From NCBI GenBank assembly GCA_025453375.1, contig JALOQT010000105.1, positions 1 through 5,180 of the forward strand: a DNA stretch of 5,180 bases, in the 5' to 3' direction. Source of the DNA: Phycisphaerales bacterium (GTDB lineage: Bacteria > Planctomycetota > Phycisphaerae > Phycisphaerales > UBA1924). Position 1 is the stretch's first letter, and each line of letters begins with the position of its first letter. The notes under the pieces were generated by a model, which searched no databases, was not told where the DNA came from, and was given only the letters and a program-made list of their open reading frames with translations. Shown here one piece after another: positions 5,150 to 5,180 of the stretch. The translations under genes and the position numbers were made by a program.

Positions 5150-5180
5150 TGGCCATTTGGCCATTTGGCACTTTGGCCAT
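5150..5180 (+). repeat. Octamer array TGGCCATT, about four units, cut by the window edge
   Basis: TGGCCATT at 5150-5157 and 5158-5165, a variant TGGCACTT at 5166-5173, and TGGCCAT running into the window end. The core TGGCCA is itself palindromic. The array probably continues beyond 5180, so its full length is unknown. Confidence 0.7.

Noticed and set aside
5001..5180. N-terminal extension of the first small gene up to an ATG at 5180
   Set aside because: The extension is a translation of tandem repeats, the ATG lies in the octamer array at the window edge, and a well-spaced AAGGAG supports the GTG at 5000.

Overview
This is a GC-rich bacterial window. I estimate well over 60% G+C, except for the first ~190 bases, where my hand count is close to 52%. 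It carries four genes I can support: an FtsX/MacB-type ABC transporter permease (minus strand), a complete NAD+-dependent DNA ligase LigA (plus strand), and a translationally coupled pair of small membrane-anchored proteins of unknown function (minus strand). The host is probably a planctomycete, perhaps of the Phycisphaerae. That guess rests on the enlarged Gly-rich LigA, high GC, starts without Shine-Dalgarno sequences and gaps full of short tandem repeats. There is no rRNA or other decisive marker.

Layout. Positions 1-209 lie downstream of the permease, are less GC-rich and hold nothing I can identify. The permease runs from 1529 down to 210. A 102-bp divergent gap (1530-1631) separates it from ligA (1632-4007). 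Neither gene has a Shine-Dalgarno sequence, and each has a TANNNT hexamer ending exactly 7 nt before its ATG, which suggests leaderless mRNAs. A 220-bp convergent gap (4008-4227) holds heptanucleotide tandem repeats, an inverted copy of the same heptamer and an 11-G run within a strong G-quadruplex motif. The small-protein pair follows: 4228-4674, and 4674 to a GTG start at 5000, joined by a TGATG stop/start overlap. Their upstream region (5014-5180) is again filled with 8-bp and 14-bp tandem repeats.

Three features stand out. First, every non-coding gap between genes has perfect or near-perfect 7- or 8-bp-period repeats of different sequence. Second, four G-run clusters occur: two in frame inside ligA, one in the convergent gap and one in frame inside the upstream small gene. 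Each of the three in-gene clusters encodes a Gly-rich linker outside conserved domains. Third, the two small proteins look like diverged paralogues of one another, with a TM anchor followed by a ~50-residue core sharing ML, GS, D, EL and L positions.

The ligase is housekeeping. The permease would need an ATPase that is not in this window. No evidence links the permease or ligA functionally to the small-protein pair.
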